Of a DNA stretch of 50,385 nucleotides, positions 24,730 through 40,844 are shown piece by piece. The notes beneath the pieces are model-generated. The model made no database searches. It was not told where the DNA came from and worked only from the letters and a program-made list of their open reading frames with translations. This DNA comes from an uncultured Collinsella sp. (lineage in GTDB: Bacteria > Actinomycetota > Coriobacteriia > Coriobacteriales > Coriobacteriaceae), in the NCBI GenBank assembly GCA_934654515.1, contig CAKUGA010000007.1:1-50385 (forward strand), given 5' to 3'. The first letter of the stretch is position 1. Each line of letters starts with the position of its first letter. A program made the translations under genes and the position numbers.

Positions 24730-25107
24730 ATGGCTAAGCTTACCACCGATGAGATCATCGATGCTCTTAAGGAAATGACCCTTCTCGAGGCTTCCGAGCT
24801 CGTTAAGGCTATCGAGGACACCTTCGGCGTTTCCGCCGCTGCTCCTGCCGCTGTTGTCGCCGCTCCCGCTGCTGGCGCTGCTGAGGCCGAGGAGAAGACC
24901 GAGTTTGACGTCGTGCTCGAGGGCTTCGGCGACAACAAGATCCAGGTCATCAAGGCCGTCCGTGAGCTCACCAACCTTGGCCTGAAGGAGGCCAAGGAGG
25001 TCGTCGAGGGCGCTCCTAAGGCTGTTCTCGAGGGTGCCAAGAAGGAGGACGCCGAGGCTGCCAAGGAGAAGCTCGAGGCTGCTGGCGCTGCTGTCACCCT
25101 CAAGTAA
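24730..25107 (+). CDS. rplL: Ribosomal protein L7/L12 (bL12)
   Basis: 125 residues from ATG 24730, with GAAAGGA 8 bases upstream. The N-terminal dimerisation domain ([27 protein letters not shown]) is joined by an Ala-rich hinge to the factor-binding C-terminal domain ([35 protein letters not shown]). It recruits translation GTPases. The 102-bp gap from rplJ holds a GCGGC hairpin with a GCAA loop that may modulate the excess of L12 over L10. Confidence 0.97.
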   Translation: MAKLTTDEIIDALKEMTLLEASELVKAIEDTFGVSAAAPAAVVAAPAAGAAEAEEKTEFDVVLEGFGDNKIQVIKAVRELTNLGLKEAKEVVEGAPKAVLEGAKKEDAEAAKEKLEAAGAAVTLK

Positions 25108-25134
25108 TCAGGCTTTCTCGCCAGATTTCTTTGC

Positions 25135-25170
25135 AGACGGGGTTCGCATTGCGAGCCCCGTCTTTTTTGT
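25135..25170 (+). terminator. Terminator of rplJ-rplL
   Basis: A 13-bp stem AGACGGGGTTCGC/GCGAGCCCCGTCT (one mismatch) followed by a TTTTTT run, 28 bp after the rplL stop. It cuts rplJL off from rpoBC. Confidence 0.95.
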
Positions 25171-25297
25171 TTTTCGGTCCCTCGGCATCGGTTACTCAAA
25201 CTGCCATGTTCTGTGATTTGCGTCGTATCGGGTGCCCTGCCGTTGGGCAATAAAATTGCACCATTCGAGCAATAATTTGCGTTGACCTGCTGAAGAA

Positions 25298-25325
25298 TTG
25301 TCTCTGCTTTGTAGCGACATATAGT
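25298..25325 (+). promoter_or_regulatory. Candidate promoter of galU
   Basis: -35 TTGTCT (25298-25303), a 16-base spacer and -10 TATAGT (25320-25325). The leader to the start codon is about 90 bases and includes a small hairpin TGCGGC/GCCGCA. Confidence 0.55.
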
Positions 25326-25421
25326 TCCAGCGGTAAGATGCTTGGGTATCGCAATTTGGTCTGCGGCTGTGTGCCGCACGCATGGGGCGCTTTTGCGCCT
25401 GCGAAAGGATCTTTGAATAAC

Positions 25422-26327
25422 ATGAAGGCAATCATCCCCGCCGCCGGTCTTGGCACGCGTTTTCTGCCTGGCACCAAGTGCACGCCTAAAGAGATGCTGC
25501 CGGTGCTCGACAAGCCGGTCATCCAGTACGTCGTCGAGGAGGCACTCGACCCCGAGGAGGTCGACGATGCCATCATCGTTACCTCTCCTGGTAAGCCCGA
25601 GCTGCTGAGCTACTTCCAGCCCGATCGCTCGCTCGAGAACCTGCTGCGCGAGCGCGGCAAGAACGCCTATGCCGATGCCGTCGCCCACGCGGGCGGTATG
25701 CCGGTCGACTTCCGTTATCAGTACGAGCCCAAGGGCCTCGGCCATGCTATCCGCTCTGCCGCCGACGCTGTGGCAGGGGAGAACTTCCTGGTTCTTCTGG
25801 GCGACTACGTTGTGCCCAACCGCGACATCTGCGACAAGATGCTCGCCGTCTCCAAGGAGCACGGTGGCGCTTCGGTTATCGCCGTCGCCGCGTGCGCTCC
25901 CGAGGAAGTCAGCCGTTACGGCGTTATCGCCGGTGACCGTGTGGGCTCGCTCGAGGGCTTCGAGAATGTTGCCGATGCCGAGCCGGGCGCTGTCTGGCGT
26001 ATCGGCGGTCTGGTTGAGAAGCCTGCCCCCGAGGCGGCTCCCTCCAACCTGTACATCGTCGGCCGTTACCTGCTGAGCCCGCTGGTCATGGACCTGCTGG
26101 CCGATCAGCAGGCCGGCAAGGGCGGCGAGATCCAACTCACCGACGCCATGGCCCGTTCGCTCGACCGCGAAGCCATGTACGCCGTCGTCATCGACCCGCT
26201 GTCGGGCTACGACACCGGCACTCCCTCTGGTTGGATGGCCACTAACGCTCTCATGGCTGCAAGCGACCCCCGCTTTGCCGATGCCTTCTGGGACGCCATC
26301 GACGAGCGCGGCGGCTTAAAGCGTTAA
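25422..26327 (+). CDS. galU: UTP-glucose-1-phosphate uridylyltransferase
   Basis: 301 residues from ATG 25422. It begins with the nucleotidyltransferase signature IIPAAGLGTRFLPGTKCTPKEMLP-type segment and shows KPVIQYVVEEA, PKGLGHAI, LLGDYVV and the GGLVEKP segment. It makes UDP-glucose for capsule, teichoic acid and galactose metabolism. GAAAGGA lies 12 bases before the ATG, a long spacing. The gene interrupts the usual rplL-rpoB junction and carries its own promoter and terminators, so it is an insertion in an otherwise conserved cluster. Confidence 0.95.
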   Translation: MKAIIPAAGLGTRFLPGTKCTPKEMLPVLDKPVIQYVVEEALDPEEVDDAIIVTSPGKPELLSYFQPDRSLENLLRERGKNAYADAVAHAGGMPVDFRYQYEPKGLGHAIRSAADAVAGENFLVLLGDYVVPNRDICDKMLAVSKEHGGASVIAVAACAPEEVSRYGVIAGDRVGSLEGFENVADAEPGAVWRIGGLVEKPAPEAAPSNLYIVGRYLLSPLVMDLLADQQAGKGGEIQLTDAMARSLDREAMYAVVIDPLSGYDTGTPSGWMATNALMAASDPRFADAFWDAIDERGGLKR

Positions 26328-26348
26328 CGCGGTTTTACCAAACCGCGT
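26327..26348 (+). terminator. Short hairpin after galU (A1 type)
   Basis: A perfect 9-bp stem ACGCGGTTT/AAACCGCGT with a TACC loop, starting in the last base of the galU stop codon. The same hairpin follows the hydrolase gene at 15490. Confidence 0.65.
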
Positions 26349-26354
26349 AACTGC

Positions 26355-26471
26355 TCGACGCTGCACGGGCATCAGAGCGACAATTTGCCATTCAAAGAGG
26401 ACGGCATGACCAGAAGGTCAATGCCGTCCTCTTTTCATGTCAACTTGTCGCTCTGATGCCCGTTCGCTGTT
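26355..26471 (+). repeat. Family-1 covarying hairpin element, copy B
   Basis: The outer stem 26366-26383/26445-26462 is 18 bp and perfect. The inner stem 26394-26407/26421-26434 is 14 bp, capped by GACC-AGAA-GGTC with one bulged A. Left flank CGACGCTGC and right flank TTCGCTGT match copy A. Confidence 0.88.
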
Positions 26472-26501
26472 CGTCCTCTACCTGCGAAGCCGTCATGGCC
26501 G

Positions 26502-26538
26502 AAACGGGTGCGGACTTCGGTCTGCACCCGTTTTTTTA
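26502..26538 (+). terminator. Intrinsic terminator between galU and rpoB
   Basis: AAACGGGTGC pairs with GCACCCGTTT and is followed by a long T-run. It isolates rpoBC from galU. Confidence 0.9.
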
Positions 26539-26700
26539 TGCGTGCTGTTGTCTCTCTTCCGTTCCGATGTCAACCGCGTGCATCCTCAGCTTCGTTCACA
26601 GAAAATATATGAACAGATGTTCGATGCATAGCTATCTACCTGCGCGTTTTCTGTCGAAAAACTTTGCTACTCCAAAAACTCAATCGCGTCAAGGCTTTTC

Positions 26701-26728
26701 TTGCCCAACGGTCGGTACCTGATAAACT
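26701..26728 (+). promoter_or_regulatory. Candidate rpoBC promoter
   Basis: -35 TTGCCC (26701-26706), a 16-base spacer and -10 TAAACT (26723-26728), about 75 bp before the rpoB start. The stretch 26540-26700 contains no gene and no clear structure. Confidence 0.5.
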
Positions 26729-26801
26729 ATTAGGTTGCGATAACTGGCGAAGCTATGCCTCGCCAACCCACCGAGCATTTCCGTGAAGGAGGAAAAACCT
26801 G

Positions 26802-30293
<3,492 letters not shown>

Positions 30294-30299
30294 TTGACT

Positions 30300-34778
<4,479 letters not shown>

Positions 34779-34783
34779 CTAGT

Positions 34784-34806
34784 TCCGCCGTTCTAACGAA
34801 CGGCGG
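34784..34806 (+). terminator. Short hairpin after rpoC (A2 type)
   Basis: A perfect 9-bp stem CCGCCGTTC/GAACGGCGG with a TAAC loop, starting 5 bp after the stop codon. It matches the A2 hairpin at 15540 base for base. Confidence 0.65.
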
Positions 34807-34813
34807 CGACCTC

Positions 34814-34930
34814 CGTCGCTGCGCGGCCCCCAGAGCTACAATCTGTCATTCAAAAGGCAGGGCATGACCAAAAGGTCAATGCCCTGCCTTTTTCATGCCA
34901 CCTTGTACGCTCTGGGGGCCGCTCGCTTGC
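34814..34930 (+). repeat. Family-1 covarying hairpin element, copy C
   Basis: The outer stem 34823-34836/34909-34922 is 14 bp and perfect. The inner stem GGCAGGGCAT/ATGCCCTGCC (34856-34865 with 34879-34888) is capped by GACC-AAAA-GGTC with one bulged A. Both stems differ from copies A and B at several positions with matching changes on the other arm. The remainder of the gap up to 35011 shows nothing recognisable. Confidence 0.87.
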
Positions 34931-35011
34931 GTATGCTCAACCTGTTGCGTTCCGTTGATCCCTTACCAAAAAGGGACGGATTAATTTTGGTAGGTTTTTC
35001 CTGCTTGGATT

Positions 35012-35040
35012 TGAAACATTTCACTCGGTCAAAGCGTATC
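35012..35040 (+). promoter_or_regulatory. ECF-type promoter of the sigma/anti-sigma pair
   Basis: -35 TGAAAC (35012-35017) and -10 CGTATC (35035-35040) with a 17-base spacer match the SigW/SigX-like ECF pattern. It lies 49 bp before the sigma start, which suggests the sigma factor transcribes its own operon. Confidence 0.75.
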
Positions 35041-35088
35041 TATGGTGAGGGCCTCATCGAGAACCAATAACGTCACCGGGAGGTGATT

Positions 35089-35607
35089 ATGGAAGAACAA
35101 GCATTTAGACAGGCGGTCGAAGATCACCGGGATGTCGTGTTTCGGATCGCATTGACGTACCTGCGCGATCGCGCCGATGCCGACGATGTTGCACAAGACG
35201 TCTTTCTTAAGTTGCTCAAAAGCGATACGCATTTTGAAGGCTGGGAGCATCTTCGTCGCTGGCTTATCCGGGTCACGATTAATGAATGCAAATCGCTCTT
35301 TCGAAAGCCATGGAGGCGCGTGGAGGATATTGAGAACCTGGCCGATTCGCTTTCGATGGCGCAGGAAGAGACCAAGGCCGTCCTGTCGGACGTCATGCGG
35401 CTTCCGGAACGATTCCGTATCCCCATCGTGCTCTATTACTATCTGGGCTTCTCGACTTCAGAGATTGCCGAGTTATTGCATGTGCCAGCCGCGACCGTTC
35501 GAACGCGTTTAGCTCGCGGTAGATCGAAGCTCAAATTCATCCTAGAGGAGGGCGACCGTGAAATCCAATCAAATCAAGCAGGCCTTCGAGTCCATCCAAG
35601 CCGATAG
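35089..35607 (+). CDS. ECF-family RNA polymerase sigma factor
   Basis: 172 residues from ATG 35089, with GGGAGG 5 bases upstream. Region 2 is DVVFRIALTYLRDRADADDVAQDVFLKLL (residues 17-45) and region 4 is LPERFRIPIVLYYYLGFSTSEIAELLHVPAATVRTRLARGR (near 105-150). There is no region 1 or 3. It directs core polymerase to ECF promoters, starting with its own. The anti-sigma gene begins inside its 3' end (50-bp overlap), giving tight coupling. Which stress it answers is not evident. Confidence 0.92.
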   Translation: MEEQAFRQAVEDHRDVVFRIALTYLRDRADADDVAQDVFLKLLKSDTHFEGWEHLRRWLIRVTINECKSLFRKPWRRVEDIENLADSLSMAQEETKAVLSDVMRLPERFRIPIVLYYYLGFSTSEIAELLHVPAATVRTRLARGRSKLKFILEEGDREIQSNQAGLRVHPSR

Positions 35608-36634
35608 CGATCTTGCCGACCGTGTTATTGATGCTGCTGCGGGTGAGCCGCTTCATCGAAAGGGCCACGCGAAGCCTCTCTATGTTGCCGTAATCGGATG
35701 CCTTGCCGGAGTGCTGGCGACCGGAGGGGTCGCCTACGCCGTCGTCAATTCCAGCTATTTTGCCTCTGCTTGGGGAAACCATGGCAACGGAGAGTCCATT
35801 ACCTGGACTCAAGGTGGCTCGTCGGGGACTAAATATACCTACACCAGAGAGTTTGGTGACGGCATTGCGCCCCAAAGCTTGGAGGGTTCAGTACAGAAGG
35901 TCAATCTGTCCGTCGAGGGCAACGGCTATACACTCGACATTCATGATATGGCTATCGATAAAAACGGTTGCGGTGCCGTGACGTTTACGTTGTCCAATCC
36001 AAATGGTGTTAACTACTACAAGCCGGCAGCAGAGACTGGCGAACTTGTTCTCTATGGTGAAGAAGAAGGGGGCGTCAGTACACCCAGCATGAACTTCGGC
36101 GAGGAATGGGCTGATACACGCTGCACCATTGATAAAGACACATCAAGCGACACGGTCATTAACGGCACGATGTACTTTGCCTCTATGGATCGCGAGCGAG
36201 GTTTGCAACATGCGGTCACCTGGAATATCTCGTGGACCGAGGGCGAAGGCGAAGATGCGAGGCAGTTTGAGGCATCGACGCCCGAGTTTAGCGTCGGAAC
36301 ATACGTCGATACCAAGGAACTTCACTCCGATGATTCGTCTCTCGAGATCAGCCCATTTTCAATCCAGACGCACATCCCCGATCTGGGCTATGAAGCAGTT
36401 GATAATAAACTGACCGTCACCTACAAGGATGGATCGGAGCAGATTATCGAAGATGACGACGCAGGGGTGTTCAACTTATATTTTTCTTATGCGCGCAATA
36501 GCGGAGAGAACATCTGGGTGCCAACGAAGTTGATTGATGTCGACCAAGTGGTTTCAGTAACGCTTGAGGGCACAAGGTGCACCTCAACAGGAAAGACCGA
36601 AACGAAAGTACCCTTTACCATCGTCTATTCGTAA
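35558..36634 (+). CDS. Membrane-bound anti-sigma factor (DUF4179-like)
   Basis: 358 residues from GTG 35558, with GAGGAGGG 6 bases upstream. The cytoplasmic N-terminus (about 1-40; sigma-binding by position) is followed by one transmembrane helix (about 41-65, VAVIGCLAGVLATGGVAYAVV). The large outer part is beta-rich with strands such as VNLSVEGNGYTLDIHDM, VTFTLSNPNG and VTWNISW. Such proteins hold the ECF factor at the membrane until an outside signal releases it. A recognisable anti-sigma zinc motif (HxxxCxxC) is absent. No protease site can be identified from sequence. Confidence 0.75.
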   Translation: MKSNQIKQAFESIQADSDLADRVIDAAAGEPLHRKGHAKPLYVAVIGCLAGVLATGGVAYAVVNSSYFASAWGNHGNGESITWTQGGSSGTKYTYTREFGDGIAPQSLEGSVQKVNLSVEGNGYTLDIHDMAIDKNGCGAVTFTLSNPNGVNYYKPAAETGELVLYGEEEGGVSTPSMNFGEEWADTRCTIDKDTSSDTVINGTMYFASMDRERGLQHAVTWNISWTEGEGEDARQFEASTPEFSVGTYVDTKELHSDDSSLEISPFSIQTHIPDLGYEAVDNKLTVTYKDGSEQIIEDDDAGVFNLYFSYARNSGENIWVPTKLIDVDQVVSVTLEGTRCTSTGKTETKVPFTIVYS

Positions 36635-36637
36635 CGA

Positions 36638-36675
36638 CTAGGGCCGCTTCCTACGAGGGGAGGCGGCCTATTTTG
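36638..36675 (+). terminator. Terminator after the anti-sigma gene
   Basis: TAGGGCCGCTTCC pairs imperfectly with GGGAGGCGGCCTA and is followed by TTTT, a few bases past the stop codon. Confidence 0.75.
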
Positions 36676-36714
36676 CGTTAAATGGGCGGTTATTTTGAGC
36701 GATATTCGACTGAA

Positions 36715-36845
36715 TTTCGGAAGTATGCGGCAAAATCCCGATAGTCCGACCACACCGGATATGTCCAAGCGTTCTACCTGCTGGTTTGTTATTGCAAAAC
36801 CCCTGTGTGCTCGGCAAGTTCATTTTTTACCGCATACTTCCGAAA
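36715..36845. repeat. 131-bp element with perfect 16-bp terminal inverted repeats
   Basis: The ends TTTCGGAAGTATGCGG (36715-36730) and CCGCATACTTCCGAAA (36830-36845) are exact complements, 99 bp apart. The interior is AT-richer than the surroundings and has no good coding frame. It resembles a MITE-like or hairpin element. A clear target duplication is not visible. Confidence 0.65.
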
Positions 36846-36969
36846 GCACCTACGATTTGCATACAACAGGGAGAGCAGGAAAACGCCGGAGCGCGACGTT
36901 TCCCCAGATAAAACCGACCAAAATAAACCTGTCCCTTTTTGGCAGGTAACGTTGCCCCGACGAGTACGT

Positions 36970-37110
36970 CGGATTCCCGGTCCGGGCGGCCCGCTGTTTA
37001 AGTTTGTCGCGAGTTCCGCACGCAAAGGAAAGCACTTAATGTGCTTTCCGTCTTGCGCAGGACTGTAGAGCAGCAAACTTAAACAGCCGGCCGCCCGGCC
37101 CGGGAATCCG
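36970..37110. repeat. Family-2 covarying hairpin element, copy E
   Basis: The 37-base outer arms (36970-37006 and 37074-37110) pair with two mismatches. The inner stem GGAAAGCAC/GTGCTTTCC closes a TTAAT loop. GTTCCGCACG and CAGGACTG match copy D although the outer stems share no sequence with it. It lies 84 bp upstream of the rpsL -35 box. Confidence 0.85.
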
Positions 37111-37193
37111 CCCCCGCGCACAGAAGGGGATTCCATTTGTGTAGGGTTTGCGGAAATGTGCCAATTTTGGGATACGCCCGGCGGCGTGGTCTG

Positions 37194-37222
37194 TTGACGG
37201 CACAGCTAACGCCACGTATCCT
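37194..37222 (+). promoter_or_regulatory. Promoter of rpsL-rpsG-fusA-rpsJ
   Basis: -35 TTGACG (37194-37199), a 17-base spacer and -10 TATCCT (37217-37222). The leader to rpsL is about 90 bases. Confidence 0.8.
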
Positions 37223-37315
37223 ATCGAACTGCGTGTTTCGTAGGGGGATGCTGACCCCTCGATTCAAGCCGTTGCACTTTACAGAAAGCTGGAATCATTC
37301 GAGAAGGAGTACGCT

Positions 37316-37693
37316 TTGCCTACTATTAACCAGCTGGTTCGCCAGGGCCGTCGTTCCGTGCCCAAGAAGTCCAAGAACGCTGCTCTGCAGCACAACTCCC
37401 AGAAGCGCGGCGTGTGCACCCGCGTCTTCACCACGAGCCCCAAGAAGCCGAACTCGGCTCTTCGTAAGGTTGCCCGTGTTCGCCTTGTCAACGGCATCGA
37501 AGTTACTGCTTACATCCCGGGTGAGGGCCACAACCTGCAGGAGCACTCCATCGTGCTCGTCCGCGGCGGTCGTGTCCGTGACCTCCCTGGTGTCCGTTAT
37601 CACGTCATCCGTGGCGCCTACGACGCTGCTCCGGTCCAGAACCGTATGCAGGCCCGTTCCAAGTACGGTGCTAAGCGCCCCAAGGCTAAATAA
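37316..37693 (+). CDS. rpsL: Ribosomal protein S12 (uS12)
   Basis: 125 residues, starting at TTG 37316 with AAGGAG 6 bases upstream. [11 protein letters not shown] and the decoding loops [11 protein letters not shown] (Lys43 kept) and [12 protein letters not shown] are clear. Position 88, which is Lys in E. coli (87) and Mycobacterium, is Arg here; Lys-to-Arg there is a known streptomycin-resistance substitution in other bacteria. S12 sits in the decoding centre of the 30S subunit. It is first in the str operon. Confidence 0.98.
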   Translation: MPTINQLVRQGRRSVPKKSKNAALQHNSQKRGVCTRVFTTSPKKPNSALRKVARVRLVNGIEVTAYIPGEGHNLQEHSIVLVRGGRVRDLPGVRYHVIRGAYDAAPVQNRMQARSKYGAKRPKAK

Positions 37694-37766
37694 GCCAGAT
37701 AACGTTTTGATACTTTCGCCGTGTGCCGCCTAAGCGCCGCACGGTAGACACTTAAGGAGATTTCAC

Positions 37767-38240
37767 ATGCCGCGTCGTGCAGCAGCTAATCGTCGTGAGG
37801 TTCAGCCTGACGCCGTTTACAACAACCGCCTGGTGACTCAGCTCATCAACAAGGTCCTTCTTGACGGCAAGAAGGCCACCGCTGAGCGCATCGTTTACAC
37901 CGCTTTCGAGATCGTTGCCGAGAAGTCCGAGGGTGGCGACGCTCTCGCTACCTTCAAGAAGGCTATGGACAACGTCAAGCCCACGCTCGAGGTTAAGCCC
38001 AAGCGTGTCGGTGGCGCTACCTATCAGGTCCCGATGGAGGTCAACTCCCGTCGTTCCACCGCTCTGGGTATCCGCTGGATCGTCAACTTCTCCCGCGCTC
38101 GCAAGGAGAAGACCATGGCCGAGCGTCTCGCTAACGAGATCCTCGACGCTTCCAACGGCCTGGGCGCTTCCGTCAAGAAGCGTGAGGACGTCTTCAAGAT
38201 GGCCGAGGCCAACCGCGCGTTCTCTCACTATCGTTGGTAA
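37767..38240 (+). CDS. rpsG: Ribosomal protein S7 (uS7)
   Basis: 157 residues from ATG 37767 with AAGGAG 7 bases upstream. [20 protein letters not shown] and the conserved [18 protein letters not shown] are clear. It nucleates the 30S head and contacts the E-site tRNA. The 73-bp spacer from rpsL and 19-bp spacer to fusA keep it in the operon; S7 is the usual translational autoregulator of str operons. Confidence 0.97.
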   Translation: MPRRAAANRREVQPDAVYNNRLVTQLINKVLLDGKKATAERIVYTAFEIVAEKSEGGDALATFKKAMDNVKPTLEVKPKRVGGATYQVPMEVNSRRSTALGIRWIVNFSRARKEKTMAERLANEILDASNGLGASVKKREDVFKMAEANRAFSHYRW

Positions 38241-38259
38241 GTTAAGGTAAGGAACTAAC

Positions 38260-40359
38260 ATGGCTAAGCCTAAGTACAAGCTTTCCGATACCCGTAACAT
38301 CGGCATCATGGCCCACATCGATGCCGGTAAGACCACCACGACCGAGCGTATTCTTTACTACACCGGTAAGACCCACAAGATCGGTGAGGTCCATGAGGGC
38401 GCTGCCACCATGGACTGGATGGTTCAGGAGCAGGAGCGCGGCGTAACCATTACCTCCGCTGCTACCACGTGCTTCTGGAACAAGGACGGTAAGGACTACC
38501 GCATCCAGATCATCGACACCCCGGGCCACGTTGACTTCACCGCCGAGGTCGAGCGCTGCCTGCGCGTCCTCGATGGCGCTGTCGCCGTCTTCGACGCCGT
38601 TGCCGGCGTTCAGCCCCAGTCTGAGACCGTTTGGCGTCAGGCTTCTACCTTCAACGTCCCCCGCATCGCCTTTATCAACAAGTATGACCGCGTGGGCGCT
38701 GACTTCTTCAACGCTATCGAGACAATGAAGGATCGTCTCGACGCTAACGCCGTGGCCGCTCAGGTCCCGATGGGCGCCGAGGACAACTTCTGGGGCGTCA
38801 TCGACCTCGTTACCATGACTGCATGGGACTTCAAGGCCGACGAGAAGGGCATGACCTACCCCGAGCCGATGGACGAGATCCCGGCTGAGTTCGCCGACAT
38901 CGCTGCCACCAAGCGCGAGGAGCTCCTCGACGCCGCTGCCAGCTTTGATGACGAGCTCATGGAGAAGATCCTCATGGAGGAGGACTTCACCGTTGAGGAG
39001 CTCAAGGCTGCTCTGCGCAAGGGCGTTCTGGCCAACGAGCTCAACCTCGTCTTTGTGGGCTCCGCCTACAAGAACAAGGGCGTTCAGGAGCTGCTCGACG
39101 CTGTCGTCGACTACCTGCCCAGCCCGCTCGACGTCGAGGCCGTCACCGGTACCGATCCGGACACCGGCGAGGAGATCCAGCGTCATCCTTCCTTCGACGA
39201 GCCCTTCTCCGGCCTGGTCTTCAAGATCATGACCGACCCGTTCGTCGGTAAGCTCACCTATGTCCGTGTTTACTCCGGCCGCGCCGAGTCCGGCTCCTAC
39301 GTGGTCAACGCTTCCAACGGTCAGCGCGAGCGCCTCGGCCGCATCCTCGAGATGAACGCCGCCGAGCGTATCGACCGTGACGACGCTGCCGCCGGCGACA
39401 TCGTCGCTTGCGTCGGTTTCAAGAACTCCACCACCGGTGACACCCTGTGCGCCGAGGGCAAGGAGATCGTCCTCGAGAAGATCGAGTTCGCCAAGCCCGT
39501 TATCGACGTTGCCATCGAGCCCAAGACCAAGGCTGAGCAGGACAAGATGTCCCTGGCTCTGACCAAGCTCGCCGAGGAGGACCCGACCTTCCAGGTGTCC
39601 ACCAACCACGAGACCGGCCAGACCATCATCGCCGGCATGGGCGAGCTGCACCTCGAGATCATCGTCGACCGTCTGCTCCGCGAGTTCAAGGTTGACGCTA
39701 ACGTTGGTAAGCCCCAGGTCGCCTACCGCGAGACCGCTGGTCACGACGTCGAGAAGGCTGAGGGCAAGTTCGTCCGTCAGTCCGGTGGTCGCGGTCAGTA
39801 CGGCCACGCCGTCATCAAGCTCGAGAAGATGGAGGAGGGCTTCGGCTACGAGTTCGTCAACGCTATCGTCGGCGGCGTCGTGCCCAAGGAGTACATCCCG
39901 TCCATCGACAAGGGCATTCAGGAGGCCCTGAACACCGGTGTTATCGCCGGCTTCCCGGTCCTCGACGTCAAGGTCACCCTGTTCGACGGTTCTTACCACG
40001 AGGTCGACTCCTCCGAGGCCGCCTTTAAGATCGCCGGTTCCATGGCTATCAAGGACGCCCTCAAGAAGTCCGATCCGCAGCTGCTCGAGCCGATCATGGC
40101 TGTCGAGGTCGAGACTCCCGAGCAGTACATGGGCGACGTTATGGGCAACCTCTCCGGTCGCCGCGGCAAGATCGAGGGCATGGAGGATCGCAAGAACAGC
40201 AAGCTCATCCGTGCCAAGGTGCCGCTGGGCGAGATGTTCGGTTACGCTACCGACCTTCGCTCCCAGACCCAGGGCCGTGCATCCTACACGATGCAGTTCG
40301 ACTCTTATGAGCCCGCGCCCAAGTCCATCGTGGACGAGGTCATGAGCAAGAACGCCTAA
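38260..40359 (+). CDS. fusA: Elongation factor G
   Basis: 699 residues. The GTPase domain starts with [24 protein letters not shown] and has DTPGHVDF and [10 protein letters not shown]. Domain II and the C-terminal domains follow, including [26 protein letters not shown] and [16 protein letters not shown]. It drives translocation of tRNA and mRNA. Binding site AAGGAA is 6 bases upstream of ATG 38260. Confidence 0.98.
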   Translation: MAKPKYKLSDTRNIGIMAHIDAGKTTTTERILYYTGKTHKIGEVHEGAATMDWMVQEQERGVTITSAATTCFWNKDGKDYRIQIIDTPGHVDFTAEVERCLRVLDGAVAVFDAVAGVQPQSETVWRQASTFNVPRIAFINKYDRVGADFFNAIETMKDRLDANAVAAQVPMGAEDNFWGVIDLVTMTAWDFKADEKGMTYPEPMDEIPAEFADIAATKREELLDAAASFDDELMEKILMEEDFTVEELKAALRKGVLANELNLVFVGSAYKNKGVQELLDAVVDYLPSPLDVEAVTGTDPDTGEEIQRHPSFDEPFSGLVFKIMTDPFVGKLTYVRVYSGRAESGSYVVNASNGQRERLGRILEMNAAERIDRDDAAAGDIVACVGFKNSTTGDTLCAEGKEIVLEKIEFAKPVIDVAIEPKTKAEQDKMSLALTKLAEEDPTFQVSTNHETGQTIIAGMGELHLEIIVDRLLREFKVDANVGKPQVAYRETAGHDVEKAEGKFVRQSGGRGQYGHAVIKLEKMEEGFGYEFVNAIVGGVVPKEYIPSIDKGIQEALNTGVIAGFPVLDVKVTLFDGSYHEVDSSEAAFKIAGSMAIKDALKKSDPQLLEPIMAVEVETPEQYMGDVMGNLSGRRGKIEGMEDRKNSKLIRAKVPLGEMFGYATDLRSQTQGRASYTMQFDSYEPAPKSIVDEVMSKNA

Positions 40360-40419
40360 GTTCGAGCTCCCTGTTACGTAATCCGCGAGAACATCTCTCG
40401 CACTCTTTGGAGGTTTAAG

Positions 40420-40728
40420 TTGGCTACCCAGAAGATCCGCATTCGCCTCAAGGGCTATGATCACGAGGTCGTCGATCAGTCCGCGAAGCTCATCGTCGAG
40501 ACCGCTCAGAAGACCGGCGCTCGCGTTTCCGGTCCTGTCCCCCTGCCCACCGAGCGTAACCTGTACACGGTTATCCGCTCCCCGCACGTGAACAAGGACT
40601 CCCGTGAGCAGTTCGAGATGCGCACCCACAAGCGCCTCATCGACATCCTCGACCCCACCTCGGGCACCGTTGATTCGCTCATGCGTCTCGACCTTCCCGC
40701 TGGCGTCGACATCGACATCAAGCTCTAA
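40420..40728 (+). CDS. rpsJ: Ribosomal protein S10 (uS10)
   Basis: 102 residues, starting at TTG 40420 with TGGAGG 6 bases upstream. [39 protein letters not shown] and the C-terminal [11 protein letters not shown] are typical. It directly follows fusA: no tuf gene lies between, and a strong terminator follows at once, so rpsJ is cut off from an S10-type operon here. S10 also serves in transcription antitermination (NusE). Confidence 0.97.
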   Translation: MATQKIRIRLKGYDHEVVDQSAKLIVETAQKTGARVSGPVPLPTERNLYTVIRSPHVNKDSREQFEMRTHKRLIDILDPTSGTVDSLMRLDLPAGVDIDIKL

Positions 40729-40751
40729 GCGATATCGCTCATAGCATACAG

Positions 40752-40786
40752 AGCCCCGCTGCCGTTTTGGTAGCGGGGCTTTTTTG
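40752..40786 (+). terminator. Terminator of the str operon
   Basis: AGCCCCGCTGCC pairs with GTAGCGGGGCT and is followed by TTTTTT, 24 bp after the rpsJ stop. Confidence 0.95.
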
Positions 40787-40844
40787 GTTTGCATGATGGG
40801 TTTTGACTGCCGGGTAATGCTGCCGGGCAGGTGGCTGCGGTGCT

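Noticed and set aside
38242..40794. An 850-residue minus-strand frame opposite fusA-rpsJ
   Set aside because: Same codon-bias artefact opposite certain ribosomal genes.
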